Source: Marinisporobacter sp.
GTDB lineage: Bacteria; Bacillota; Clostridia; Peptostreptococcales; Thermotaleaceae
Assembly: GCA_025210525.1 (NCBI GenBank)
Contig: JAOARP010000058.1
Coordinates: 124,001-188,000, forward strand
DNA length: 64,000 nt
Direction of reading: 5' to 3'
In this document: piece by piece, positions 54,866-64,000 of the stretch
How the letters are laid out: the number at the start of each line of letters is the position of its first letter
How positions within the stretch are numbered: the first letter of the stretch is position 1
Translations under genes and position numbers: made by a program
Notes under the pieces: model-generated
The model's input: the letters and a program-made list of their open reading frames with translations, nothing else
The model's database searches: none
Told to the model about the DNA's origin: nothing

Positions 54866-56614
54866 ATGATTAATTTTCAAAAGTTGTTGGTTAAAATGAC
54901 CTTTGTAATGATTGCTTTGATAATTTTTCCTATTTCAGTAGATGCTTATGATTCTCATAGCGTAGATCAGATTAAAATAGGGATACGATTTGGTGAAAAT
55001 GCTGCACCGTCAGTTGATATGAATTCTTCAGATGGATTTATTTTTGGATATTATGAAGGAGAAGAATTCATAAATATAATGGATTTTTTGCAAGAGAAAG
55101 AAATTTTTGTGAGAAAAGATGGACAAATTATAGGTGTAAATGAAAGTTTTAAGGAATATGATTTTAATAATCAAACAGGTAGTTATAATACAAATGATCA
55201 AGGCGCTATTCATATTCAAATTGGAAGTGAGTTTAATAGTAGAGAAGAGGCAAATGCTTTTTTACAATCATTACCCAAAATAAATAATGATCCATATATT
55301 GTTTATGAAAATGGATGGAAAGTTTGGGTAGGATTATGTACAAGTTTTTCTGATGCAGAAAATTTGTTTGGAGATATAAAGTTGTTACTGCCAAGTGTGG
55401 ACTTGAAGATTATTTCTACAGATAATGGAAGAATTCAAGTAGTAAATAAATATGGAAAAACCTTGTTTTTGTATAATACCAAGGAGAGAGATTATCATTT
55501 TAGAGCCCTCGCTGGAATTATTAAACTAGATGGAAAAAAATTCAGAGGAAGTATGATCATAAAGAGATATGCAGATAGTGATTTAACTGTGATTAATCAA
55601 CTAGGAGTAGAGGAATATCTCTATGGTGTAGTGCCAAAGGAAATGGCAGGAAACTGGCCTATAGAAGCTCAAAAATCACAGGCTGTTGCTGCAAGGAGTT
55701 ATACTATTTTGAATAGGAATAAACATAAAAATTATGGGTTTGATTTATGTTTATCTACTCATTGTCAAGTATATGGAGGGTATAGTAGCGAAAATTCAAG
55801 AACGCAAAGAGCTGTTGATGAAACAAAAGGCAAGATTATGACTTATAATGGAAAAGTTATAACAGCATTTTATCACTCTAATAGTGGTGGACGCACTGAA
55901 GATAGTGAGAATATTTGGGCAAATCCTCTTGGATATATAAGAGGTGTAGATGATCCATATTCTATTGGACAACCTAATGATCAGTGGACGAAGGTTTATA
56001 CAAAGGAACAAATTGAAAAAATGTTAAGCGCTAAGGGGATGTTTGTAGGAAACATTACGAATATTATTCCTAAAGAGCGTTCAAGAAATGGAAGGGTTTT
56101 AAAATTAGAGATTCAAGGAACCAATGGAAATGAAATTTTGGAAAAAGGACAGATTAGAAGTGTCTTTGGGTATACTAACCTTAAAAGTAATTGGTTTGAT
56201 GTAATGGTTGATGGTGAATTAATAGGTCAAGAGTCAGTGGATTTAAATAATTCACCTAAGGAGATCAGCCATGAAAATAAATATGTTCTTACGGCTGAAG
56301 GTCTTAAAAAAACAACCGTTCAAAACCAATATATAGATAATGGAGAAGAAAAAGAATTAATAAGTATCAAAGATAAATATGTTCTAACAGCTGATGGGCT
56401 TGATCAAATAAAATTTAAAGATCAACCTATAAGGAATCCACAAAAAAATGATATTATTCTTCCTGTATCCTCAAAAGATCAATATGTATTTATAGGAAAA
56501 GGCTATGGACATGGTGCAGGAATGAGCCAATGGGGTGCTAAAAAAATGGCTGAAGAAGGATATACATATGAACAAATTTTATCACACTATTATACAGGAA
56601 TTAGAATAGAGTAA
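54866..56614 (+). CDS. SpoIID/LytB-domain lytic enzyme with SPOR-like and repeat regions
   Basis: A 582-residue secreted or anchored protein: signal or anchor (residues 5-28), a SPOR-like region (about 115-195), then the SpoIID domain (about 240-450) with the catalytic-type glutamate in YGVVPKEMAGNWPIEAQKSQ, STHCQVYGG and AFYHSNSGGRTE. SpoIID is the lytic transglycosylase of spore engulfment. Near the C-terminus a YVLTAxGL segment occurs twice (about residues 472 and 505) and a related DQYVF near 538 leads into the conserved KGYGHGAGMSQWGA. Longer than canonical SpoIID (about 340), so it is a family member, not necessarily SpoIID itself. Confidence 0.87.
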   Translation: MINFQKLLVKMTFVMIALIIFPISVDAYDSHSVDQIKIGIRFGENAAPSVDMNSSDGFIFGYYEGEEFINIMDFLQEKEIFVRKDGQIIGVNESFKEYDFNNQTGSYNTNDQGAIHIQIGSEFNSREEANAFLQSLPKINNDPYIVYENGWKVWVGLCTSFSDAENLFGDIKLLLPSVDLKIISTDNGRIQVVNKYGKTLFLYNTKERDYHFRALAGIIKLDGKKFRGSMIIKRYADSDLTVINQLGVEEYLYGVVPKEMAGNWPIEAQKSQAVAARSYTILNRNKHKNYGFDLCLSTHCQVYGGYSSENSRTQRAVDETKGKIMTYNGKVITAFYHSNSGGRTEDSENIWANPLGYIRGVDDPYSIGQPNDQWTKVYTKEQIEKMLSAKGMFVGNITNIIPKERSRNGRVLKLEIQGTNGNEILEKGQIRSVFGYTNLKSNWFDVMVDGELIGQESVDLNNSPKEISHENKYVLTAEGLKKTTVQNQYIDNGEEKELISIKDKYVLTADGLDQIKFKDQPIRNPQKNDIILPVSSKDQYVFIGKGYGHGAGMSQWGAKKMAEEGYTYEQILSHYYTGIRIE

Positions 56615-56626
56615 GGAGTTTTAGAA

Positions 56627-57652
56627 ATGAAAAAAAGTGATTTTTATTTTGATTTGCCAGAAGAATTAATTGCACAAACACCTCTAGAAAATAGAGCTGA
56701 ATCAAAGCTTATGAAATTAAACAAAAATACAGGAGAAATCCATCATAAACGATTTGAAAATATTATAGAATATTTAGATCCTGGAGATTGCTTAGTGCTG
56801 AATAATACAAGAGTACTACCTGCTAGACTTTTTGGATGTAAGGAAAATACAGGTGGAAAGGTAGAGTTTCTTCTATTAAAGAGAATAGGTCAAAATAAGT
56901 GGGAAACTTTAGTAAAACCTGGTAAAAAAGCGAAAATAGGAGATACCATTGTATTTGGCGATGGCTTATTAAAGGCAAAAGTTGTGGATATGGGACAAGA
57001 GGGTTCAAGAATTATAGATTTTGAATATGAAGGCATATTTGAAGAGCTTTTAGATCAACTTGGAACTATGCCTTTGCCACCATATATAAAGGAAAGCTTA
57101 AGAGATAAAGAACGATATCAAACGGTTTACTCAAAGCATGAAGGCTCTGCTGCTGCACCTACTGCAGGACTTCATTTTACAAATGAGTTGCTTGAAGCAA
57201 TTAAACAAAAAGGTATTAAAATAGCTTATGTAACATTACATGTAGGACTTGGAACCTTCAGACCTGTAAAGAGTGATGATATACTAGATCATAAAATGCA
57301 TTCTGAGTTTTATATAGTTAGTAAAGAAACAGCAGAGATCATCAATCATACAAAAGCGACGGGTGGAAGGGTAATTTCTGTAGGAACAACTTCTACTAGA
57401 ACACTAGAAAGTATTGCTGATGAAAAAGGACTTATCCATGAAGGACAAGGATGGACAGACATTTTTATTTATCCAGGATATGAATTTAAAGTAATTGATG
57501 GACTCATTACTAATTTTCACCTTCCTGAATCTACACTAATTATGTTGGTGAGTGCTTTTAGCAAGAGAGAGTTCACTTTGAATGCTTATGAAGAAGCTAT
57601 AAAAAATAAATATAGATTTTTCAGCTTTGGAGATGCAATGCTGATCATTTAG
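56627..57652 (+). CDS. queA: S-adenosylmethionine:tRNA ribosyltransferase-isomerase
   Basis: A 341-residue QueA that makes epoxyqueuosine in t[26 protein letters not shown] at the N-terminus, [23 protein letters not shown] and [14 protein letters not shown] are family motifs. It is followed by tgt, the preceding step of queuosine insertion. ATG after AAGGAG. Confidence 0.97.
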   Translation: MKKSDFYFDLPEELIAQTPLENRAESKLMKLNKNTGEIHHKRFENIIEYLDPGDCLVLNNTRVLPARLFGCKENTGGKVEFLLLKRIGQNKWETLVKPGKKAKIGDTIVFGDGLLKAKVVDMGQEGSRIIDFEYEGIFEELLDQLGTMPLPPYIKESLRDKERYQTVYSKHEGSAAAPTAGLHFTNELLEAIKQKGIKIAYVTLHVGLGTFRPVKSDDILDHKMHSEFYIVSKETAEIINHTKATGGRVISVGTTSTRTLESIADEKGLIHEGQGWTDIFIYPGYEFKVIDGLITNFHLPESTLIMLVSAFSKREFTLNAYEEAIKNKYRFFSFGDAMLII

Positions 57653-57668
57653 ATAAAAGAGAAACTAG

Positions 57669-58799
<1,131 letters not shown>

Positions 58800-58877
58800 A
58801 CTTTTTTTGAGAATTAAAGGATTTCTAATATTTACGTCGAATACCAATATATATTAAAGAGAGGGAGGAACAGACAT

Positions 58878-59162
58878 ATGGGTATCAATCAACTATCTTC
58901 ACCAATTTTTATGACGGTCATATTCATTGCTATATTTTACTTTTTGATTATAAGACCTCAGAAAAAAAGGGAAAAACAAATAAAAGAAATGAGAGATAGC
59001 TTAAAGGTTGGGGATCAAATTTCAACTATAGGTGGGATTTTTGGTAAAATTTCAAAAGTAAAAGAGGATATGATAACAATTGAAGTAGGGACTGATAAAA
59101 CAAAACTTCAAATTGCTAGATGGGCAATTGGAAATGTTATAAAAAAAGATGATGTGAAATAG
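58878..59162 (+). CDS. yajC: Preprotein translocase accessory subunit YajC
   Basis: A 94-residue protein with one membrane helix (about residues 10-27) and YFLIIRPQKKREKQIKEM, the YajC signature, then KVGDQISTIGGIFGKI. Associates with SecDF, encoded 3 kb downstream. ATG after GAGGGAGGA. Confidence 0.95.
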   Translation: MGINQLSSPIFMTVIFIAIFYFLIIRPQKKREKQIKEMRDSLKVGDQISTIGGIFGKISKVKEDMITIEVGTDKTKLQIARWAIGNVIKKDDVK

Positions 59163-59195
59163 AAAAGAAGATGGCTTTTAGTCATCTTCTTTTTG
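59163..59195 (+). terminator. Terminator after yajC
   Basis: The 11-bp stem AAAAGAAGATG / CATCTTCTTTT with a 9-nt loop and T tail. Confidence 0.8.
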
Positions 59196-59266
59196 TTGGA
59201 TGATTAGTAATATTTTCAAACCTTAAGCATAAATATGCTATAAGAATGCTTTTGGGGGTGGAGAGG

Positions 59267-59659
59267 GTGAAACCTAATAAGAACATAGAAAAGAATGGTA
59301 GCTATGTATGGATTTATGTGAAGGCTATTCTTGCAGCATGTGTTTTTGCACTTTTGATTTTTATCATCATGGCACTACTCATTACCTATACAAATATTTC
59401 AGAATCTATTATTCCAATGATGGCATCTATTGTAATGGTGGTGAGCAGTTTAGTTACTGGAATGGTTGTAGGCGTAAAGATCAAAAGAAAAGGATGGCTG
59501 TATGGTGCATTAGCAGGGCTTGTTTATATTTTATTAATTGTTTTTATGAGCTGGGTACTTGTAGCAGATTTTTCAATAGCAAAGACGGTTCTCATAAAAA
59601 GTTTACTAGGAATTATAGCAGGAGGAGTGGGTGGAATGATCGGTGTAAATTTGAAATAA
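59267..59659 (+). CDS. TIGR04086-type four-helix membrane protein
   Basis: A 130-residue protein with four hydrophobic helices and a short basic loop (GVKIKRKGWLYGALAG). It matches my recollection of the TIGR04086 family, found just upstream of SCIFF genes in clostridia; function unknown. The GTG here follows a purine-rich GGGGGTGGAGAGG; an ATG seven codons upstream precedes that site. Possible roles in SCIFF export or in the Sec locus are speculative. Confidence 0.82.
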   Translation: MKPNKNIEKNGSYVWIYVKAILAACVFALLIFIIMALLITYTNISESIIPMMASIVMVVSSLVTGMVVGVKIKRKGWLYGALAGLVYILLIVFMSWVLVADFSIAKTVLIKSLLGIIAGGVGGMIGVNLK

Positions 59660-59665
59660 ATAACT

Positions 59666-59693
59666 TTGACAAAAAACACCTTTATGTTATAAT
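59666..59693 (+). promoter_or_regulatory. Promoter of scfA
   Basis: Consensus TTGACA, a 16-bp spacer and consensus TATAAT, 32 bp before the scfA ATG. Confidence 0.85.
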
Positions 59694-59725
59694 TTAGTAG
59701 AAATCTATTTAGGGGAGGAAGAAAG

Positions 59726-59866
59726 ATGAAGCACGTGAAGACATTAACAAAAGCAACACTAAAGCAAAGTGCTGTAAAAGGCGGATGTGGAGAATGTCAA
59801 ACTTCATGTCAATCAGCATGTAAGACTTCTTGTACAGTTGCGAATCAAGTATGCGAAAATAAATAA
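59726..59866 (+). CDS. scfA: Six-cysteine peptide SCIFF (ranthipeptide precursor)
   Basis: A 46-residue peptide with six cysteines (C21, C24, C28, C32, C36, C43) after a leader of about 20 residues (KHVKTLTKATLKQSAVKGG). This is the SCIFF peptide found across Clostridia, whose cysteines are cross-linked by thioethers by its radical SAM partner. ATG after AGGGGAGGAAG. It has a strong promoter of its own and a hairpin before the maturase gene. SCIFF-derived ranthipeptides have been linked to population-level signalling in clostridia. Confidence 0.97.
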   Translation: MKHVKTLTKATLKQSAVKGGCGECQTSCQSACKTSCTVANQVCENK

Positions 59867-59874
59867 TACATATT

Positions 59875-59908
59875 AAGAAACAGTAATATGTAAATATTAC
59901 TGTTTTTT
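59875..59908 (+). terminator. Terminator/attenuator between scfA and scfB
   Basis: The 12-bp stem AAACAGTAATAT / ATATTACTGTTT with a GTAA loop and a T run. Partial readthrough would give excess precursor peptide over maturase. Confidence 0.85.
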
Positions 59909-59946
59909 AAATGTATTGTTGTGAAATATTAAAGGAGGAAACATTG

Positions 59947-61296
59947 ATGATACATAAATTTACTCAAGATGATACAAGAATCGTTCTAGATGTTAACAGT
60001 GGAGCTGTTCATATAATAGATGAAATTGTATATGATATTTTAGATTATTATAAGGAAAAAAAGGCAGAGGAAATTGTAGAAATTTTACGTAGTAAATATT
60101 CAGAAGAAAATATTCTTGAAGCTATTGATGAAGTAAAGACTTTAGAGACGGAAGGATTATTATTTACAGAAGACTCCTACAAAAATCATCCAGCCTTTGT
60201 AAATAGAAAGCCTGTTGTAAAGGCATTATGTTTGCATGTAGCACATGATTGTAATCTCCTTTGTAAATATTGCTTTGCATCTCAAGGTGATTTTGAAGGG
60301 CAAAGATGCTTAATGAGTGAAGAAGTAGGGAAAAAAGCTTTAGACTTTTTAATTGAAAATTCAGGGAATAGAAGAAATTTAGAGGTGGATTTCTTTGGAG
60401 GAGAGCCCCTTATGAATTTTGATGTAGTAAAGAAATTGGTTGAATATGGTAGAAGTATAGAAAAAGCAGCTGGAAAAAGATTTAGATTTACTATTACAAC
60501 TAATGGTGTATTATTAAATGATGAAAATATGAAATATATCAATGAAAATATGGACAATGTAGTATTAAGTATAGATGGAAGAAAAGAAGTAAATGATTAT
60601 ATGAGATACACAGTAAATGGTAAAGGTACTTACGATATGATTGTACCAAAATTTTTGAAGATGGCAAAAATGAGAAATGGGAAAGACTATTTTGTAAGAG
60701 GTACTTTTACAAGAAAAAATCTAGATTTTTCTAAAGATGTATTGCATTTAGCTGATTTAGGATTTGATAGTACATCTATTGAACCTGTAGTAACAGAGGA
60801 TAAATATGATTATGCATTAAAAGAAGAAGATTTAGATATTATTTTTGAACAATATGAACTCCTAGCAAAAGAATATGTAAAGAGAAGAAAAGAAGGAAAT
60901 GGATTTAGCTTTTTCCACTTTATGCTAGATTTAAATCAAGGACCTTGTGTAATTAAAAAATTATCTGGCTGTGGAGCTGGTTCTGAGTATTTAGCAATTA
61001 CTCCAGAAGGAGATGTTTATCCTTGTCATCAATTTGTAGGGGATAAAGATTTTCTTATGGGAAGTGTATTGAATGGAGATATAGATATGAGCCTTTCTAA
61101 AGATTTTGGACAAGCTCATGTATATAATAAGGAAAAGTGTAACGATTGTTGGGCTAAATTCTATTGCAGTGGTGGTTGTCATGCCAATGCTTATAATTTC
61201 AATAAGGATATTCATAAACCTTATGAATTAGGATGTGAAATGGAGAAAAAGAGGATAGAATGTTCTCTAGCAATTCAAGCAAATTTATTGAAGTAG
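59947..61296 (+). CDS. scfB: Radical SAM SCIFF peptide maturase
   Basis: A 449-residue radical SAM/SPASM enzyme: N-terminal RiPP recognition-like domain (residues 1-75), radical SAM cluster C102-C106-C109 (CNLLCKYC), and a C-terminal SPASM domain with cysteines in GCGAGSEY, VYPCHQF, KCNDCWAKFYCSGGC and GCEMEKK for two auxiliary clusters. It forms thioether links on the SCIFF peptide encoded just upstream. ATG follows AAAGGAGGAAACATTG. Confidence 0.97.
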   Translation: MIHKFTQDDTRIVLDVNSGAVHIIDEIVYDILDYYKEKKAEEIVEILRSKYSEENILEAIDEVKTLETEGLLFTEDSYKNHPAFVNRKPVVKALCLHVAHDCNLLCKYCFASQGDFEGQRCLMSEEVGKKALDFLIENSGNRRNLEVDFFGGEPLMNFDVVKKLVEYGRSIEKAAGKRFRFTITTNGVLLNDENMKYINENMDNVVLSIDGRKEVNDYMRYTVNGKGTYDMIVPKFLKMAKMRNGKDYFVRGTFTRKNLDFSKDVLHLADLGFDSTSIEPVVTEDKYDYALKEEDLDIIFEQYELLAKEYVKRRKEGNGFSFFHFMLDLNQGPCVIKKLSGCGAGSEYLAITPEGDVYPCHQFVGDKDFLMGSVLNGDIDMSLSKDFGQAHVYNKEKCNDCWAKFYCSGGCHANAYNFNKDIHKPYELGCEMEKKRIECSLAIQANLLK

Positions 61297-61307
61297 GAGG
61301 GCAAAAA

Positions 61308-61811
61308 ATGATTATTGAATATGAAGGGAATAAACCTGAAATTCATGAAAGCTGTTTTATAGCTGATAATGCTACGATCATTGGAAAAGTGGAAATGAAA
61401 AAGAATGTAAATATTTGGTATGGAACAGTTATTCGTGGTGATGATAATCAGATAACTATTGGAGAAAATACCAATATACAAGACAATTGTACTGTACATA
61501 TTGCAAAAGATTATGAAACGATTATTGGGAATAATGTAACTGTTGGACATAATGCTATTGTACACGCATGTGCTGTAGGTGATTATGTTCTCGTAGGAAT
61601 GGGAGCTATTATACTAAATGGAGCTGAAGTTGGAGACAATGTGATTATTGCAGCAGGTTCTATCATTCCGCCAGGAAAGAAAATCCCATCGAATACATTA
61701 GTGATGGGTTCTCCTGCAAAAGTAGTGAGAGAATTAACAGATGCAGACCGAGAAAAACTAAAAAATTCTGCATTGAATTATGTAACCTTAGCCAACAAAC
61801 ATAAAAAATAA
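61308..61811 (+). CDS. Gamma-carbonic-anhydrase-like left-handed beta-helix protein
   Basis: A 167-residue hexapeptide-repeat protein of the YrdA/PaaY/CamH group. The three metal-ligand histidines are present: H64 (CTVHIAKD), H81 and H86 (VGHNAIVHAC). Carbonic anhydrase activity is plausible but often weak or absent in this group. ATG after AGGAGGGC, 11 nt past scfB, so it may be cotranscribed with it. Confidence 0.9.
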   Translation: MIIEYEGNKPEIHESCFIADNATIIGKVEMKKNVNIWYGTVIRGDDNQITIGENTNIQDNCTVHIAKDYETIIGNNVTVGHNAIVHACAVGDYVLVGMGAIILNGAEVGDNVIIAAGSIIPPGKKIPSNTLVMGSPAKVVRELTDADREKLKNSALNYVTLANKHKK

Positions 61812-61877
61812 CGATTAAATAATCCTTTCATGGGAGGGTTACAACGATTTTATGAGTAAAAAGGAGGATATAGAGGT

Positions 61878-63140
61878 ATGAAGGTAAAAAATGCAATTGC
61901 TTTATTATTGATTATTGCTATTGTTGCTGTAGGAGCTATTGCTGGAATCAAAGGTCTTGAGATTGGCAATATGAAAATAAGTCCTGTAAAGGAAATGATG
62001 ACGTTAGGTCTTGATTTAAAGGGTGGTGTATTTGTTGTATTTGAAGCAGAAACAGATGCATCTGGAAAAGAATTAGAAAAGCTTATGAATCAAACAAAGG
62101 AAGTTATTGAACGAAGAGTGAATGGAATGGGTTTGACAGAGCCTAATGTATTAAGAGAAGGAAGTAAAAGAATTAGAATAGAGCTGCCAGGAGTAAAAAA
62201 TGCCCAAGAAGCCATTGATGCAGTAGGAAAAGTTGCACAGCTTCAATTTATGAACTATAAAGGGGAAATCATTCTAACAGGTGAGCATGTAAAAAATGCA
62301 GAAATGGTATTTGAGAAAGATAGAGGAAATGTTCCTTCTGTATCTTTAGAATTTGATAGTGAAGGGTCAGATCTTTTCCAAAATGCTACAAGAGAAGCAG
62401 CTTCTCATCCTAGTGGATCGGCAGAAAGTATTATTGCAATTGTATTAGATGGAAAAGCTATTTCTACACCAGTTGTTAATAATGAAATTCCTAATGGAAG
62501 AGCTGTAATACAAGGAAATTTTACAACGGATGAAGCATCTCAGCTTGCAGCACTTATTAGAGCAGGTTCATTACCAGTTACATTAACAGAAGTACAAACA
62601 TCTGTTATAGGTCCAACTTTAGGAATTGATTCATTAAATAAGAGTATATATGCTGCAGGAATAGGAATTGCTATTGTATTTTTATTCATGTTGATTTATT
62701 ATAGAGTACCAGGATTTGTTGCAAGTCTTGCATTGGCTCTTTATATATTGATTGTTCTTTATGTATTGATCGGATTTGGTGCAGTACTGACTTTACCAGG
62801 AGTAGCTGGTTTGATATTAAGTATTGGTATGGCAGTAGATGCTAATGTTATTATCTTTGAAAGAATCAAAGAAGAAATTAGAAATGGAAAAACACTAAGA
62901 GCATCACTAAACTCTGGATTTTCTAAAGCTTTAACTACAATACTAGACTCTAATGTTACAACGGTTATAGCAGGGATTGTTCTTTATCAATTTGGTTCAG
63001 GAGCCATTAAAGGTTTTGCTGTAACTTTGATGGTAGGTGTTGTAGCAAGTATGTTTACAGCTGTATTTGTTACAAAAACCCTTTTAAAACTTTTTGTTGG
63101 ACTAAATGTTTTTAACAATACAAAACTATATGGGGCATAG
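61878..63140 (+). CDS. secD: Protein translocase subunit SecD
   Basis: A 420-residue RND-like protein, a compact clostridial SecD: N-terminal helix, LGLDLKGGVFVVFE, ERRVNGMGLTEPNV in the P1 domain, then five C-terminal helices with the GLILSIGMAVDANVIIFERI motif. It uses the ion gradient to aid Sec export. ATG after AAGGAGG. secF follows after 16 nt. Confidence 0.97.
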   Translation: MKVKNAIALLLIIAIVAVGAIAGIKGLEIGNMKISPVKEMMTLGLDLKGGVFVVFEAETDASGKELEKLMNQTKEVIERRVNGMGLTEPNVLREGSKRIRIELPGVKNAQEAIDAVGKVAQLQFMNYKGEIILTGEHVKNAEMVFEKDRGNVPSVSLEFDSEGSDLFQNATREAASHPSGSAESIIAIVLDGKAISTPVVNNEIPNGRAVIQGNFTTDEASQLAALIRAGSLPVTLTEVQTSVIGPTLGIDSLNKSIYAAGIGIAIVFLFMLIYYRVPGFVASLALALYILIVLYVLIGFGAVLTLPGVAGLILSIGMAVDANVIIFERIKEEIRNGKTLRASLNSGFSKALTTILDSNVTTVIAGIVLYQFGSGAIKGFAVTLMVGVVASMFTAVFVTKTLLKLFVGLNVFNNTKLYGA

Positions 63141-63156
63141 AGAGGAAGTGTAGAAT

Positions 63157-64000
63157 ATGAAAGTAGTTGAGAAAAAGAAAATATGGTTTAGTCTTTCTGC
63201 TGTCATTATTGTTGTAGGATTAATAATGGGAATGGTTCAAGGCTTTAACTTAGGGATAGATTTCACTGGTGGTACCATGATGCAGATTGATTTAAACAAG
63301 CAAGTTGCTGTAGAAGAAATTAAAGAAGTTATTAAAGAATTTGATTTAAAAGCAGATATTCTTCATGTAGGGGAAGAAAAGCATGAAATTATCATTAAAA
63401 CAAAAAAAGATTTGAACAGTAAAGGGAGACAGGAAGTATTTGAGGTTATTAAAGAAAAGTATAGTTTAAAAGATACGGATTTTAGACAAGCAGAGCAATT
63501 TGGACCTTCTATAGGAAAAGAAATACAAAATAAAGCATTTTTATCGGTAGGGATTGCTGCAATTGGAATGCTTATATATATTACTCTTAGATTTGAGTTT
63601 AAATTTGGTGCATCAGCTATTATTACGCTACTTCATGATATATTAGTAGTACTTGCTGTTTTTGCCATCTTTAGAATTCCAATAAATAGTTCCTTCGTAG
63701 CTGCAATGCTAACAATTGTTGGATATTCTATTAATGATACGATTGTCGTGTTTGATAGAATAAGAGAGAATATTAGGTTTATGAAAAAGAAAAATTATGA
63801 TGAGATTGTGGATACAAGCGTAAATCAAACATTAACAAGATCTATCAATACGTCTTTAACAACATTAATAACTATTACAGCACTTTATATTTTTGGAGTA
63901 GAGTCTATAAAAGCATTTGCCCTTCCGTTAATGGCAGGAACGCTAACAGGAACCTATTCATCTATCTTTATTGCTAGTCCTATTTGGGCTTCATGGAAAA
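63157..64000 (+). CDS. secF: Protein translocase subunit SecF (3' end cut by window)
   Basis: 281 residues visible, running off the window edge. N-terminal helix, then NLGIDFTGGTMMQIDL, a soluble P4 domain, and membrane part with LTIVGYSINDTIVVFDRIREN, the SecF signature. ATG after GAGGAAG. Pairs with secD in the SecDF complex. Confidence 0.96.
   Translation, partial: MKVVEKKKIWFSLSAVIIVVGLIMGMVQGFNLGIDFTGGTMMQIDLNKQVAVEEIKEVIKEFDLKADILHVGEEKHEIIIKTKKDLNSKGRQEVFEVIKEKYSLKDTDFRQAEQFGPSIGKEIQNKAFLSVGIAAIGMLIYITLRFEFKFGASAIITLLHDILVVLAVFAIFRIPINSSFVAAMLTIVGYSINDTIVVFDRIRENIRFMKKKNYDEIVDTSVNQTLTRSINTSLTTLITITALYIFGVESIKAFALPLMAGTLTGTYSSIFIASPIWASWK

Noticed and set aside
59308-59697. A 129-residue frame overlapping the four-helix membrane protein
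   Set aside because: Same-strand shadow frame rich in rare residue runs; no ribosome site and overlaps the scfA promoter.

Overview
The window reads as core chromosome of an AT-rich, anaerobic, endospore-forming member of the Clostridia. Evidence: sporulation genes (ylbJ, a BofC C-terminal-domain gene, a SpoIID-family gene), FMN-type enoyl-ACP reductase FabK, oxygen-sensitive iron-sulfur serine dehydratase, the SCIFF peptide and its radical SAM maturase, a selenocysteine (Sec) system, T-box and L21 leaders, and strong AGGAGG-type ribosome binding sites. I cannot name the genus from sequence alone.

Layout. 1-5.2 kb: end of a coiled-coil gene, ylbJ and tmcAL on the minus strand, then ackA, a DUF177 gene and rpmF. 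5.3-12.1 kb: fatty-acid operon fapR-plsX-fabH-fabK-fabD-fabG-acpP-fabF with a FapR operator at its promoter. 12.2-21.3 kb: rnc, an Elp3-like radical SAM gene, smc, ftsY, ylxM, ffh, rpsP and khpA. 21.4-25.4 kb: rimM-trmD, then the L21 leader with rplU, prp, rpmA, obg and yhbY. 25.5-31.4 kb: nadD, yqeK, an LCP protein, rsfS and leuS behind a T-box. 31.4-35.5 kb: a YheO-like regulator, RidA, a class V aminotransferase and both serine dehydratase subunits. 35.5-47.2 kb: a D,D-carboxypeptidase, a ComEA-like protein, selD (itself a selenoprotein read through UGA), an alanine symporter, selA, selB, a two-component system with a GerMN protein, and selC (tRNA-Sec).

47.1-52.3 kb is the one clearly accessory region. 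A 70-bp near-identical direct repeat (67/70) consists of the 3' part of tRNA-Sec: one copy is in the intact selC gene and the other, decayed, lies 5.1 kb downstream. Between them are the N-terminal stub of a tyrosine recombinase beside selC, an IS3-family transposase remnant, and a four-gene cargo: lipoprotein, permease and ATPase of a NitT/TauT-type ABC importer, then a double-cubane-cluster (YjiM/DccP) reductase that overlaps the ATPase gene by 8 nt. No ATP-dependent activase for that reductase is in the island. This looks like an immobilised selC-integrated islet carrying an uptake-plus-reduction pathway for an unknown small molecule, and it is the best candidate here for an undescribed system.

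52.3-64 kb returns to core genes: BofC C-terminal-domain gene, ruvA, ruvB, a SpoIID-family gene, queA, tgt, yajC, a TIGR04086-type membrane protein, scfA (SCIFF) and scfB, a gamma-carbonic-anhydrase-like gene, secD and the start of secF.

Gene starts were chosen by Shine-Dalgarno spacing and family length; many differ from the longest open frame.
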